A stretch of DNA of 58,190 nucleotides from Pleurocapsa sp. PCC 7319 (lineage in GTDB: Bacteria; Cyanobacteriota; Cyanobacteriia; Cyanobacteriales; Xenococcaceae), in NCBI RefSeq assembly GCF_000332195.1, contig NZ_KB235917.1, positions 1 through 58,190 of the forward strand. Reading direction: 5' to 3'. The number at the start of each line of letters is the position of its first letter. Positions within the stretch are counted from its first letter, which is position 1. Below the pieces are notes generated by a model, which saw only the letters and a program-made list of their open reading frames with translations, was not told the DNA's origin and did not search any database. Both the position numbers and the translations under genes were made by a program. This document shows, one piece after another, positions 1-8,354 of this stretch.

Positions 1-6
1 GTTTAA

Positions 7-336
7 TTAACTTTCTACCACAGTAATTTTAGCCATGGAACGATTCTCAGGTTTGGGCTTGACTACAATTTCAATATCATTACCCAAAGCATTTAAAAAA
101 CGAAATAAGCGTGTGGTCGAAAAGCCGTCCAGTTTTCCTCTGGTTAAAGCTGACACCTTTGGCTGATCTATATCTAATAGCTCGGCAGCTTCGATTTGAG
201 TTAAACCTTTTTGACTGATAATTCCACTAATTCTTCGCGCTAATTCAGCCTTAATTAGTCTTTCTTCAGGATTTGCTAAATTCAAGTCCGCAAATACATT
301 ACCGCTACTAGGTTGTACTCTTATGTCATCACTCAT
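7..336 (-). CDS. HigA-like XRE antitoxin
   Basis: A 109-residue protein with a central helix-turn-helix of the XRE type (about residues 38-75; the segment QIEAAELLDIDQPKVSAL is the HTH). It is the short HigA-like architecture that pairs with Gp49/HigB-type toxins: it should bind and neutralise the toxin and repress the shared promoter. The gene lies immediately downstream of the toxin gene (9 bp gap), the usual HigBA toxin-first order. A clear paralogue sits at 40691-41014; both share an SSGNVFADLN N-terminal signature. Family assignment is confident; partner specificity is inferred from position. Confidence 0.88.
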   Translation of the reverse strand: MSDDIRVQPSSGNVFADLNLANPEERLIKAELARRISGIISQKGLTQIEAAELLDIDQPKVSALTRGKLDGFSTTRLFRFLNALGNDIEIVVKPKPENRSMAKITVVES

Positions 337-345
337 TTTTTTACC

Positions 346-699
346 TTATCTTTGGTTTGCTTGATGGGTTTCAATAGCTAACTTTAGTCTTTTCTTGATT
401 AACTCCATATCCTTTGGAGGGGTGGCAATACCTTTTTTTGACTTCTTTTGAAAGGCATGGAGTACATAAACTACACCTGCCAACTTCACCGTGTAAACAG
501 TTCTATAAGTATCCCCATTAAAATTATCAACTATCTCTAAAACTCCCGCACCTTTAAAACCCCTTAGAGGCTTTGAGTTCTGGTGTTTATCACCCATTTG
601 TGCCAAATATAGAGCATAGCCCATTTCATCTCGCACATGATCAGGAAATTTCCGCAGCTCATCAAGGGAGTTTCCCAGCCAAACTACAGGTTTTTTCAC
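346..699 (-). CDS. HigB/Gp49-like RelE-superfamily toxin
   Basis: A 117-residue basic protein with the phage-derived Gp49-like pattern: N-terminal helical pair, central strands around GVLEIVDNFNGDTYRTVYTV, then VYVLHAFQKKSKKG and a C-terminal helix with basic residues. Family members are ribosome-dependent mRNA interferases of the RelE fold; the strand-borne Arg/Lys residues and the FQKKS segment fit that role. It is first in a two-gene operon with the HigA-like gene. Upstream (about 700-745) there are imperfect TTAGTA-type repeats that could be the operator. Confidence 0.87.
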   Translation of the reverse strand: MKKPVVWLGNSLDELRKFPDHVRDEMGYALYLAQMGDKHQNSKPLRGFKGAGVLEIVDNFNGDTYRTVYTVKLAGVVYVLHAFQKKSKKGIATPPKDMELIKKRLKLAIETHQANQR

Positions 700-829
700 T
701 TCATTAGTACTTATTTTATTAGTATGCTAATTATGGCATGAATAAGCAAAAGGTCAACAAAAAGAACGGGAATTGGTATTATTAGCTATAACGAAAAGAG
801 ATACTTAATTAATCGCGCTCCGATTTCTC

Positions 830-1126
830 ATGAGCAAAAGCAAACAATTTTCTCGAAAGCAGGTTGAAAAAATATACGCTCAATACATCAAAGAATGGGT
901 AACAACCACTTCTGGCGATGTGGCTATCATGACTGATAACAGTGAGGTATTTCTCTCTTCACAAGAGATTTTGAGCAGTAGAGGCTGGCATCCTCTTACT
1001 CCAAAGAACATCCAGCAGCATCAAGCAAGGATTGAGAATAATTTAAGCAGAAAGCATCAAGGTTTCAGTAGAGAAGAACTTCTAGCTCAGTTGGCTGAGA
1101 ATGGTTACAACATAACAGTTTTGTAA
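830..1126 (+). CDS. Hypothetical 98-residue protein
   Basis: An ORF with ordinary amino-acid composition; I do not recognise a family. The sequence is hydrophilic, mainly helical, with a tryptophan-rich middle (EWVTTTS, SRGWHPLTP) and no signal peptide or membrane segment. It is divergent from the toxin-antitoxin operon and convergent with the primase-helicase gene. No good Shine-Dalgarno sequence precedes the ATG. Real gene likely but not certain. Confidence 0.55.
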   Translation: MSKSKQFSRKQVEKIYAQYIKEWVTTTSGDVAIMTDNSEVFLSSQEILSSRGWHPLTPKNIQQHQARIENNLSRKHQGFSREELLAQLAENGYNITVL

Positions 1127-1197
1127 GATTAAACCTGCTTTACCTAGAAAATTATCTCCTTCTTGATTTAATCCAATTCATCTTTCGTGATTCAAGA

Positions 1198-3810
1198 TTA
1201 ACTCGACATTAGAGCAAGACAATCTTTCATCTCCCTCAGTTGAGCGATGCTCATCTCAACTCTATTACTGACCCCATATCTTTCTTGAATATAGGCGATC
1301 GCTTTTTGCTTGCTCCAGCCAAGTCTTCTAACCTGCTTCGTAATCTGCTGTTTCAGGTGTAAAAATCCGTCCTGTTTAAATATATTTCCCTGTTCTGTAT
1401 TCTCTATCTGATTAAGGCGTTCGCATTGAGCCGAAGTCAGATAATTTTCTCTCAACCATTTCACTTCTGCTGCCGTAATTTGACCACAGGCGTATAAATT
1501 GATTAGTTCCGCCCTGGTGCTACAGTCAAAAATTCTTTCTACTACTTTTCTCGCTCTGTTTTTAATTGTGTATTCGTCTTTGCTCGGATGAGGGTAATCT
1601 GACCATTTTTTAGCGCGATCTATACCTTCACCAACAGGTATAGCAGCAGGTATAGATTCCTCACCCTGTATGGGTTTAACCCCTTCTGAGAAATCTTTTC
1701 TTTCAGAGTTTATATTTTCACTATCTACTACTTCTCTTAACTCTGAATTAAAAGTTTGAGAATTAGGTGTAGTAGGTATAGTAGGTATAGACAAGCCTTG
1801 CTGTGACTGGCTTTCGGGCTGCAACACCTCTGCTATACCTACAGAAGGTATAGTCGAAGCCTCCTGCCAAACTACTTGTCTTTTTCCTCGATGTAATTTT
1901 TGTCCCACTTTGCGCCAATTTAACATCTGGAGAATATTCGCTACCCGCATTTGTTCTCTACGACCGATCTTATTCAGCTCAAAATCAAATACATCCAGCA
2001 GTACTTGTGATATTGATACCCCTGTTCTATTCCGAATATAATCAGCAACGAAACCTGCCCATTCATCTATTATTTGGAAACGAGAATTATTGTTGAGATT
2101 TCTTTTTTCCTCTTCTTTTGACAACCACCATGTCTCTCCTTCCCGATATGCTGCCACAGCAGAAGCCCAAATAGCATCTCTTTCTTTTTTCAATCGTTTG
2201 ATATCTATTTCCTTTTTCTCTACGGGAATCACCCAATAACGCCTATTTCCTGTCGAATCTACCAAGAAACTTGAATCGTTAACCGAACCTACTATTATTG
2301 AGTGTCGAGGATAGTCTTTTGTAGTGCGTGCATATGGCTCTCGAAATGTATCTTTTCGGCAGCTCAGGAATGCCTTTAAATCTCCTGCCTGTCTCTTGGA
2401 GAAGATTTTGTCAAGCTCCCCCCATTCTTGAATCCAAGACCTGCGTAGCACCAAAAGATCGTCCTTATCTTTTCCTGACTTCATCGAATCGCCAAACCAA
2501 TCTCCCGCCAACACATCAAAAAATGTTGATTTGCCTATTCCTTGTTCTCCTTGCAGTACCAATGTATTGTCATGCTTACATCCAGGGGCATACACTCTCG
2601 CTACTGCTGCAATTAAAGTCTTTTTCAGAAAAATATCGTAAATAGGATCTGATGTCCCGAAAAACTTAGTTGATAAAGAATCTATATCCGCAAGTTCACT
2701 ATTACGGGCAACTTGGTTTAGATACTCCGCTACTGGATTGTAGGTGTTTTCTTCTGCTACTTGTGTACATACATCGATCGCTTTTGTCTTATTTACCTCC
2801 AGGCGATCGTGTTCTGCCAAATGTAGATAAAACCGCTCTAGATTAAACGGCTTTCCATCTAATTCAATCTGCATTTCTAGTTCGTTTAACCGTAAGCGAT
2901 CGCTATATTTGTCTCTCACGTAATCTAACAGGGCTGCGGTCGCTGTATTTCTTGACTGCATTTTTGAAGCGTTGGTGTTGGCAGATGAGATAGATTTGAG
3001 CCATTCTTTGTATGGCTGGATGTTTTCGATTACTTCTTCCAACGCTTCGACTCCTTGATTTACTACCAAATCGTCTAGTCCTTTCGTGGCTTCTGAATAT
3101 TCCCAAGTTCCAACTCCCACTATACATCCCGCTCTCTGGGCAAGATATCCAATTGTTTTGAGTGCTTCTTGTACTTGAGGCTTAACTGCCACATCCGAAT
3201 CAAACAGTAGATGAATTCCCCTACCGTTAGCCAAAAATGGGGCTAGAGTCGGAATCGCTTTTAGCGAGCGCTTAACCTTCCCGTTCCATACCCCCGTTAA
3301 ACATAAGCCCACCAATCCATTCGCCAACAAACAACCCGCTTTCTTCGCTCCCTCTGTTACTTCGATGGGTATTTGGGAGTTATTATGTATCCATTTCCAA
3401 AACCCTTTGTCCAGTCTTGATTCGTCGATATCTTCTGGCAGAATTGGCACATTGTATCTTTTGGCTATCTTTGACCATGCCGTTTGGTCGGGAATCAACA
3501 GAATTACTTCATTTTCCCGTCCTTTAGGAAACGTAAAATACTTTACTGGCTTCTCGCCATCTGGAAACTGGATTGCTTTATTTGGCTTGAATTGTCCAAA
3601 TTCTCTTAGTTGTCCCGTTTCTAAATCTACCGAATTGACGTACCATCCTGGACTCCCTAGATAATTACTCCAGTTCAGTAACTTGGCAATTTCTTTTTTC
3701 TCGCTAATACTCTTGGGATTCAGCTTGACCATCTCTTCTGAAACCCCACTCCCAGCAACCCATTCGCTAGCGTGCTTAGAATTGATGTTTGGTGCAAATG
3801 TATTACTCAT
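1198..3810 (-). CDS. Plasmid primase-helicase, DUF3854 plus VapE-type P-loop domain
   Basis: An 870-residue protein. The N-terminal part (to about residue 290) resembles DUF3854/TOPRIM-like domains, with HLLFDSDV near residue 203 and an ITEGAKK-like EVTEGAKKAG motif before it. The central part is a VapE/VirE-type helicase with Walker A GEQGIGKST near residue 422, then SWIQEWGELDK and GSVNDSSFLVDSTGNRRYW, typical of this family. Such proteins act in plasmid, phage or satellite replication. The frame stays open 150 bases upstream, but I chose the ATG at 3810 because GGAGG lies 6 bases before it and the upstream part overlaps a conserved mini-gene in another frame. It differs in type from the second primase (15550-18543) but shares its leader. 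Confidence 0.85.
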   Translation of the reverse strand: MSNTFAPNINSKHASEWVAGSGVSEEMVKLNPKSISEKKEIAKLLNWSNYLGSPGWYVNSVDLETGQLREFGQFKPNKAIQFPDGEKPVKYFTFPKGRENEVILLIPDQTAWSKIAKRYNVPILPEDIDESRLDKGFWKWIHNNSQIPIEVTEGAKKAGCLLANGLVGLCLTGVWNGKVKRSLKAIPTLAPFLANGRGIHLLFDSDVAVKPQVQEALKTIGYLAQRAGCIVGVGTWEYSEATKGLDDLVVNQGVEALEEVIENIQPYKEWLKSISSANTNASKMQSRNTATAALLDYVRDKYSDRLRLNELEMQIELDGKPFNLERFYLHLAEHDRLEVNKTKAIDVCTQVAEENTYNPVAEYLNQVARNSELADIDSLSTKFFGTSDPIYDIFLKKTLIAAVARVYAPGCKHDNTLVLQGEQGIGKSTFFDVLAGDWFGDSMKSGKDKDDLLVLRRSWIQEWGELDKIFSKRQAGDLKAFLSCRKDTFREPYARTTKDYPRHSIIVGSVNDSSFLVDSTGNRRYWVIPVEKKEIDIKRLKKERDAIWASAVAAYREGETWWLSKEEEKRNLNNNSRFQIIDEWAGFVADYIRNRTGVSISQVLLDVFDFELNKIGRREQMRVANILQMLNWRKVGQKLHRGKRQVVWQEASTIPSVGIAEVLQPESQSQQGLSIPTIPTTPNSQTFNSELREVVDSENINSERKDFSEGVKPIQGEESIPAAIPVGEGIDRAKKWSDYPHPSKDEYTIKNRARKVVERIFDCSTRAELINLYACGQITAAEVKWLRENYLTSAQCERLNQIENTEQGNIFKQDGFLHLKQQITKQVRRLGWSKQKAIAYIQERYGVSNRVEMSIAQLREMKDCLALMSS

Positions 3811-3905
3811 TCTGCACCTCCTATTCCATTCAAGCGATTTCCTTGCTGCTGCGCGAATGTAGAGATGCACTTTTGCTGCACCTCTTTTACAATAGAAGTA
3901 ATCAT
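3807..3905 (-). CDS. Conserved 32-residue leader mini-protein overlapping the primase start
   Basis: A mini-gene of 33 codons starting at an ATG with AGGAGG 6 bases upstream and ending in a TGA that overlaps the primase ATG (ATGA). Its product shares KCIS, QQQ, LN and GGA, in the same order and at nearly the same spacing, with the mini-gene in front of the second primase (18540-18632). That two different primase genes keep the same upstream coding pattern suggests the peptide is translated, either as a coupling leader or as a small functional protein. Family unknown to me. Confidence 0.72.
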   Translation of the reverse strand: MITSIVKEVQQKCISTFAQQQGNRLNGIGGAE

Positions 3906-3975
3906 TTATTCCCTCCTTATGGGATTTGGTTATATAAAGCGATCGCCCAAAGGCTACCAACCAATGCGATCGCTA
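3906..3975 (-). promoter_or_regulatory. Conserved leader DNA with paired HIP1 sites
   Basis: Upstream of the leader peptide, two GCGATCGC palindromes (3939-3946 and 3966-3973) flank a short spacer, followed on the minus strand by TTTATATAA, an AATCCC word and the strong ribosome binding site. The same order recurs upstream of the second leader at 18633-18706. TTATATAA may be a -10 region. Function is inferred from conservation between the two copies. Confidence 0.5.
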
Positions 3976-4109
3976 TTCCCAAACAAGAAAATTATAACCT
4001 GCGTATACGTCGGTTTCAAGCTGTTGTCTAGTTTGGATTATTGTCTAATTTGCTTGACTAAGCAAAGAAGAAAAGATTAACATCCTTTCTTAAGGAAGTT
4101 GTTTGTTAT

Positions 4110-4310
4110 ATGGCTCAGAAATATCTAAGAGACTCTAAAAACGGCAAATATGTAGAAAGTGGACAAGCAGAAATGGCATCTAGACCCATTTCCGTACGTT
4201 TACCATTAGACGTTGATGAAAAAGTTCGAGCCATACCAAATAGAACTGAGTTTTTACGAAAAGCAATTGCTAAAGCTTTACAAGAATTAGAAAATCCTCA
4301 ATCAGCTTGA
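4110..4310 (+). CDS. Small putative ribbon-helix-helix DNA-binding protein
   Basis: A 66-residue protein whose C-terminal half (RPISVRLPLDVDEKVR then an amphipathic helix with FLRKAIAKAL) fits a strand-helix-helix CopG/Arc-type fold. AAGGAAG lies about 11 bases before the ATG. Its position next to a primase gene and an XRE repressor gene suggests control of replication or copy number. Upstream, two TTGTCTA words (around 4023-4047) may be an operator. Function is inferred only from the fold-like pattern. Confidence 0.6.
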   Translation: MAQKYLRDSKNGKYVESGQAEMASRPISVRLPLDVDEKVRAIPNRTEFLRKAIAKALQELENPQSA

Positions 4311-4365
4311 ATTCGATAAAAACTATCAAATTCTTGAGAATAGTTGCTCAAGCTGACTAAACTAA

Positions 4366-4599
4366 CTACTCTTCTACTGATACCTCTCCTCGAAAGCCTT
4401 TAGCTAAATCTTCAAGATTAATTTTTAGTATTGAGCAGAGTTTTAATGTCTGCTCTGGATTTAAGCTGGGCTGAGATACTCCTTTTTCCCAGTTACTAAC
4501 AGTTTGGGGTCTAACATCTAGTGCTTTTGCAATTTGAGCTTGAGTTACGTCAACTAAATTCCTACGCAACTTAAACCACTGAGCAAAAGAAAGTTTCAT
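4366..4599 (-). CDS. XRE-family transcriptional repressor
   Basis: A compact protein of 77 residues that is nearly all one XRE helix-turn-helix domain (WFKLRRNLVDVTQAQIAK, then VRPQTVSNWEKG and LKLCSILKINLEDL). The open frame extends to 4632, but the ATG at 4599 gives the normal family N-terminus. It is divergent from the rightward operon beginning at 4884; the region between carries repeated CCAATT words, some inside a promoter, so it likely represses that operon and itself. Confidence 0.8.
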   Translation of the reverse strand: MKLSFAQWFKLRRNLVDVTQAQIAKALDVRPQTVSNWEKGVSQPSLNPEQTLKLCSILKINLEDLAKGFRGEVSVEE

Positions 4600-4648
4600 G
4601 ATAGACGACTTAATTAGGGTCGTTACCATCATATTCTTACTTGGGTTT

Positions 4649-4742
4649 TTCCAATTGATTGTATATCCAATTATATTTGATTATTCCAAATATAGCATAT
4701 ATATCCAATTAATTTGACAATAACCAAATAATTGGATAAGAT
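4649..4742 (+). promoter_or_regulatory. Operator cluster with rightward promoter
   Basis: The word TATCCAATTA occurs at 4664 and 4702 (plus strand) and inverted at 4724-4738, with a further CCAATT at 4651. A rightward promoter TTGACA (4714-4719), 17-bp spacer, TAAGAT (4737-4742) overlaps the inverted copy, so a bound repressor would block RNA polymerase. The divergent XRE gene (4366-4599) is the natural candidate regulator. Promoter boxes are read directly; binding is inferred. Confidence 0.6.
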
Positions 4743-4883
4743 GATTCTATTCAAGCAGCACTGCCAGATCAGCTAATAATGGTTTTGCTTTTGATAGAGA
4801 CTAATGAAGATTTCATAAGAAGAGTAGCCACTTTGGACGGTTACTACTCTTCTGAACCTTAATCAATTCAAGGTATTTTTATC

Positions 4884-5336
4884 ATGCCACAACAAATAAT
4901 AGTCAAGCCAGTATCGAAGACTAAAACTTGTTCACAATGCCCTCATTTCAATGACTATTCCGAACCTAATAGAAGGGGCTGGTGCGAACTTTTTGGGCAA
5001 CAAGCCAGGAAGCACCACCAGAGAACCAATGACTGCGATCTCTTTGCTGATACCGATCCTCTCGATGCTCCTCATCCTGAGTTGGCCATTGACAGCACCG
5101 TTAAAGTGATTGACGCTGATGAACACCATACAGAGTGGGCAAGCTTCATCGTCATCGGTCGCAAGTATAACTCCGAACTTTACCGCAGCACTGAGGCTTA
5201 TCTCTCTGAACCTAGCTGGTATTACGAATTAGTTGGCAGTAATTACCAACCTAACTTTAAGTCGATTTGGATAGCTGAGAATGACATCTGCGAGGCTAAT
5301 CAATCTCATCTTATCCGCACTGAAGAAATCTTTTAA
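4884..5336 (+). CDS. Hypothetical Cys-containing protein
   Basis: A 150-residue protein, first gene of the rightward operon. The N-terminal third has cysteines in CSQCPHF, GWCELFG and NDCDLF, a spacing that could hold a metal ion. The C-terminal part is mixed alpha/beta with aromatic residues (PSWYYELVG). No membrane segment. I do not recognise a named family. Codon usage and ATG context are normal for the window. Confidence 0.7.
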   Translation: MPQQIIVKPVSKTKTCSQCPHFNDYSEPNRRGWCELFGQQARKHHQRTNDCDLFADTDPLDAPHPELAIDSTVKVIDADEHHTEWASFIVIGRKYNSELYRSTEAYLSEPSWYYELVGSNYQPNFKSIWIAENDICEANQSHLIRTEEIF

Positions 5337-5406
5337 CTAAATATCAAGACGATCAAAGCAATCGCCTTTCAAACCCTTTCTCTCACTTATCTTTTCAGGA
5401 CAAAAT

Positions 5407-5793
5407 ATGATATTTCAACCATCAGACCTCATTCACTCTTATACTCACCAGCAAGCTATTGAGGACGGGTTTCAAGTTTGCGTTAGCGATCAATTTCCCA
5501 ACGATACTAGAATGTTTCGATTCCCCGTTTACTTTACTGCTGAAGTCTGGAAACTCTCTCAGGGAAAAGGTGCGATTGTCTGGGACATCTGCTATATGGC
5601 TGCTTTAGCTTCTAAGAGCCAACAAAATGATAGCTCATTCATCCAATTTTCCGTCATTGTTAATGGAGCAGAAAGAAAACCTGATGCCAAAGAAGATACA
5701 CTACCTTGCTATCGTCTCTCTGCTCAAATTGGACCACAAGATATCGATGATCCTGCACCCGTAATCACCATCATGTTTCCCGACGAAACATAA
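5407..5793 (+). CDS. DUF6573-like protein
   Basis: A 128-residue protein beginning with IHSYTHQQAIEDGFQV, which resembles the IHSYTR-x-AIEDG signature I associate with DUF6573 proteins of plasmids and phages; function unknown. The rest is a beta-rich domain with VYFTAEVW and VITIMFPDE. It is the second gene of the operon, 70 bp after the first. The family call rests on memory of the N-terminal motif. Confidence 0.65.
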   Translation: MIFQPSDLIHSYTHQQAIEDGFQVCVSDQFPNDTRMFRFPVYFTAEVWKLSQGKGAIVWDICYMAALASKSQQNDSSFIQFSVIVNGAERKPDAKEDTLPCYRLSAQIGPQDIDDPAPVITIMFPDET

Positions 5794-5816
5794 TTCTTTA
5801 CTTAATTGAACCCATC

Positions 5817-6668
5817 ATGACTTGTTTAACCAGAGAACTGAAAAATTCTGATAGTCCTCTATATCAATGGTTTCAGTCGAAACAATCTCTTTGTGCTAAT
5901 CGCTTAATCAGTAATCACAATGCAGAAATGAACAGAAACCAGATCATCAAACCGTCTGGGGAAATTAGAGATTTTGCCCTTCTTGGAACTGCTTTTGTCT
6001 ATGCTTTTCGATGGCACTTGGGTTTTTTCGAGTCCAGTTTTGACCAAACAATAGCCAGTAATCATCTGACTGCGACCACTGCCAATCAACTATTATCAGC
6101 AAAAACTGTTGAAGAAAAAGCTGTTGCCTGTCTTATATTTGCTGCTTTTGAAGCCGAATTCCGTTCTGGAACAGTACATGAAATAGCCTCTGTTTTGATG
6201 AATCAGGACAACAACAAACTCAAGCCTGAGCTGAGTTACATCCACAACTTGATTAATGATTTAGTTAACTTGATTCAATCTATATCATCAGTTTGGGATG
6301 CTACCGACAGTAATTTAACCAGACATAAATACTTTTTGAATCCTACTTTTATCGGTAGCTCATTTATCAATGCCGATGCCCAGCAAATTGTAAATGGCTC
6401 TCTTATCAAGTGTTTTACCACTCTCAAAAAACATCCTTTAACTAGGCAACACCTCTGGCAGCAAATAGCCTATGTTCTCTTAGACTGGGACAATCAATAT
6501 CAAATCAATCAAGTTTGTTGGTACTACTCTAGACAAAAAGCCTTATTTATCTATTCCACAAAGTCTTTATTCAAGGATTTACCAGGATTGAGAACCGAGT
6601 TTCACGATTTTCTGACAGCAAGTTATTCCCATGACCACGACTTCTGCCACAGCCTCGTAGATTTCTAG
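5817..6668 (+). CDS. Hypothetical 283-residue helical protein
   Basis: A mostly helical, soluble protein with aromatic and histidine-rich stretches (FAFRWHLGFFESS, QVCWYYSRQ) and no clear motif. It starts 23 bp after the DUF6573-like gene, so the two are probably co-transcribed. It has no counterpart in the second module (15.4-20.8 kb). I do not recognise its family. Confidence 0.68.
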   Translation: MTCLTRELKNSDSPLYQWFQSKQSLCANRLISNHNAEMNRNQIIKPSGEIRDFALLGTAFVYAFRWHLGFFESSFDQTIASNHLTATTANQLLSAKTVEEKAVACLIFAAFEAEFRSGTVHEIASVLMNQDNNKLKPELSYIHNLINDLVNLIQSISSVWDATDSNLTRHKYFLNPTFIGSSFINADAQQIVNGSLIKCFTTLKKHPLTRQHLWQQIAYVLLDWDNQYQINQVCWYYSRQKALFIYSTKSLFKDLPGLRTEFHDFLTASYSHDHDFCHSLVDF

Positions 6669-6688
6669 TGGAATTAATTTCATCAACA

Positions 6689-6722
6689 GCGATTGCCCGA
6701 AGGGCAGTGGCAGAGCCAATCG
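6689..6722. repeat. Dispersed palindromic repeat (GCGATTG...CAATCGC)
   Basis: A 34-bp imperfect hairpin with outer arms GCGATTG and CAATCGC and inner GCCC/GGGC pairing. Related copies, containing GGCAGTGGCAAAGCCAATCG or close variants, occur at 15221-15330 and inside a coding region at 16134-16170. It lies between the 283-residue gene and the next small gene. It looks like a cyanobacterial REP-type repeat. Confidence 0.6.
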
Positions 6723-6773
6723 CTCTTTAGAGATCTCCCACCCATCTTAAATCTTTATTACTCGGCTTTTATC

Positions 6774-7070
6774 ATGACTTCAGCTCCTCTTCTCTCAATT
6801 GAAATCAGAGCCTCTGAACCTCTCGAATCTTCTGACCCTGAATTTGACCAGCTTCCTACCATCACTATCTTTAAAGACGAGAATAATAACTATTTCTTGG
6901 CTTCTGGTTTTAAAGAAATTGAAACCGTTATCTTAGCTATGATTTCTTACTTTAATGCTACTAGCCATCTTTATTCTCCTCTCTTTCGTATCCAAATTCT
7001 TCCTGGTAGCGAACTTGATGCTTTTCTTTACAAGGTTCGTCATGAAAGTTCCTCCAGAGGAAGACTTTAA
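6774..7070 (+). CDS. Small conserved module protein, copy 1
   Basis: A 98-residue protein. The start at 6774 is fixed by comparison with the paralogue at 19247-19549: both align from the first residues and share PTITIF, NNYFLASG, YIQILPG-like RIQILPG and a C-terminal YESP/HESS segment, and the 20 bp before each ATG are nearly identical (ACTCGGCT, then TTAT). Composition is mixed alpha/beta with no membrane segment. Function unknown; conservation in both modules argues it is a core component. Confidence 0.75.
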   Translation: MTSAPLLSIEIRASEPLESSDPEFDQLPTITIFKDENNNYFLASGFKEIETVILAMISYFNATSHLYSPLFRIQILPGSELDAFLYKVRHESSSRGRL

Positions 7071-7106
7071 GCCTCAATTACTTCTTTTATACTACATATT
7101 TCTCTT

Positions 7107-7556
7107 ATGACTCACATTAAATCTGGTACAGTTAAGTACCCTGCTGGTAAGACTTTTCCCAACAAGTTTAATCCTGAGCAACAACAGCAAACTATTGTCC
7201 TCTCTATGAATGATGGTAGTGAAGAACGTCTTTACTTTGCTGCTGGTCGCACTCCTCACTCCACCTTAAGTAAAGGCTCACCTATACAGCTTATCTATAG
7301 CGAACGTGATGGTAAAACTACTCGACAGCTTGCTATTCCTCAATCTGCTCCTTCTTCTACACCTCAATCTACCCCTGAGTTATCTCCTGAGCTGAAAAAG
7401 GAGATTGCTTCCTATGTTGAATCTCAAGCTGATCTTCTCTCTTTCTGTCTTGATACTGCCAACAAGAAATTTACCGACAAAGTTCAAACTGAAGACTCTA
7501 TTCGTACTTTAGCTATAACTCTCTACATCAATACCCAACGCCAATTTAATCTCTAG
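7107..7556 (+). CDS. Hypothetical protein, beta-barrel-like N-terminus
   Basis: A 149-residue protein with a beta-rich N-terminal half (GTVKYPAGKTF, QTIVLSMNDGSEERLYFAAG, GSPIQLIYSERDGKT), then a Ser/Pro/Thr-rich linker near residues 73-90 and a helical C-terminus. The strand pattern and linker recall small OB-fold proteins that bind single-stranded nucleic acid, which would suit a replication module, but I cannot prove that from sequence alone. Confidence 0.66.
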   Translation: MTHIKSGTVKYPAGKTFPNKFNPEQQQQTIVLSMNDGSEERLYFAAGRTPHSTLSKGSPIQLIYSERDGKTTRQLAIPQSAPSSTPQSTPELSPELKKEIASYVESQADLLSFCLDTANKKFTDKVQTEDSIRTLAITLYINTQRQFNL

Positions 7557-7566
7557 TTCAATAAAA

Positions 7567-7590
7567 GGGGAAGCTTTTCTTGATTTCCCC
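7567..7590 (+). terminator. Weak hairpin after the 149-residue gene
   Basis: GGGGAA (7567-7572) pairs with TTCCCC (7585-7590) just after the stop codon. No T-run follows, so it may be an attenuator or mRNA-stabilising stem rather than a true terminator. Confidence 0.3.
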
Positions 7591-7637
7591 TGCAACTTAA
7601 TCTTTCTTCCCATATCTTAATTTCTTTATCAAAAACA

Positions 7638-7868
7638 ATGGAATCTTTACCAATTGAATACAAATTCGAGTCTGAGCGTTTCCGACGCTTTCTTCACGAT
7701 CATCCACAACAAGCACACGAGTATGCTGTTTCCCACTTTGAAGACTATCTCGCTATTCTTCACGAGTACCGACTACTCCAAGCTAAACATGACCAATTAC
7801 AGAATGAGCTAATTAAACTTCGTTGCCGTAAATCTCCTTCACTTCCTTCTTTTCTCTCTCGTTCTTGA
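7638..7868 (+). CDS. Small conserved module protein with weak NblA-like pattern, copy 1
   Basis: A 76-residue protein closely similar to the product of 19752-19988 (common core SLPIEYKFESERFRR and EYRLLQAKHDQLQNELIKL). It is two amphipathic helices with a basic Pro/Ser tail. The order PIE, Phe/Arg-rich helix, PQQA, then a long helix ending in Leu/Lys recalls NblA, the small phycobilisome-degradation adaptor carried by cyanobacteria and some of their phages, but the match is loose. An alternative is a small coiled-coil DNA-binding accessory protein. Confidence 0.72.
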   Translation: MESLPIEYKFESERFRRFLHDHPQQAHEYAVSHFEDYLAILHEYRLLQAKHDQLQNELIKLRCRKSPSLPSFLSRS

Positions 7869-7881
7869 GATTTTGCGACTT

Positions 7882-7911
7882 GAGAATTATAGACAATCGT
7901 CCATAATTCTC
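7882..7911. terminator. Hairpin between convergent genes
   Basis: GAGAATTAT (7882-7890) and ATAATTCTC (7903-7911) form perfect 9-bp arms with a 12-base loop. It lies just after the rightward operon and before the end of the leftward gene at 7971, the right place for a bidirectional terminator. No long T-run follows. Confidence 0.5.
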
Positions 7912-7970
7912 CAACGAAATAGACTATGCAGATTATTTACCAAGAACTCGTTCTCCTCAGAGCTGGTCAA

Positions 7971-8354
7971 TTATTTAAAGATATTGATCAATGCCCCTGT
8001 GGCAGCTCCTGTTACCGCATTTTCTCCTACACTACTATCATCATTAATGATTTCTCCTGTCACCACGTTGGTCGCAGCTCCAATCCCCGCGTCTTGAATC
8101 GTACCACCGACTGAATTATTGTTTCGATCATGAGTCGCACTTACCGCAGCTCCCGTAGCCGCCCCTTTAACTGCATTACCGACTGTAGAACCATTATTGA
8201 GCACTTCTCCCGTTACCACATTGGTTGCAGCACCAATCCCAATATCACGGAGTAAATCACCAGCAGCAGCAGATTGGGTCGGAACCAAAACCACCGCCAA
8301 TAAACTCGTCATGATCATCCTGGGATATAGTTGGCTGACAAGTTGTTTTTTCAT
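7971..8354 (-). CDS. Secreted glycine-zipper-like repeat protein
   Basis: A 127-residue protein with an N-terminal signal peptide (MKKQ then a hydrophobic stretch ending in ...TQSAAAG). The mature part consists of two copies of a roughly 35-residue unit, each with IGAATNVVTGE, a polar Asn/Asp turn, a VG and a final GAATGA. The small-residue pattern resembles glycine-zipper proteins that associate with membranes. Possible roles are a surface or outer-membrane-associated protein; nothing more specific can be said. It is transcribed against the preceding operon. Confidence 0.72.
   Translation of the reverse strand: MKKQLVSQLYPRMIMTSLLAVVLVPTQSAAAGDLLRDIGIGAATNVVTGEVLNNGSTVGNAVKGAATGAAVSATHDRNNNSVGGTIQDAGIGAATNVVTGEIINDDSSVGENAVTGAATGALINIFK

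Noticed and set aside
3811-3960. N-terminal extension of the first primase upstream of 3810
   Set aside because: The frame is open, but the conserved mini-gene overlaps it in another frame and a good ribosome binding site precedes the ATG at 3810.
7873-8114. Two rightward frames opposite the glycine-zipper gene
   Set aside because: They are antisense shadows of a gene with signal peptide and internal repeats.
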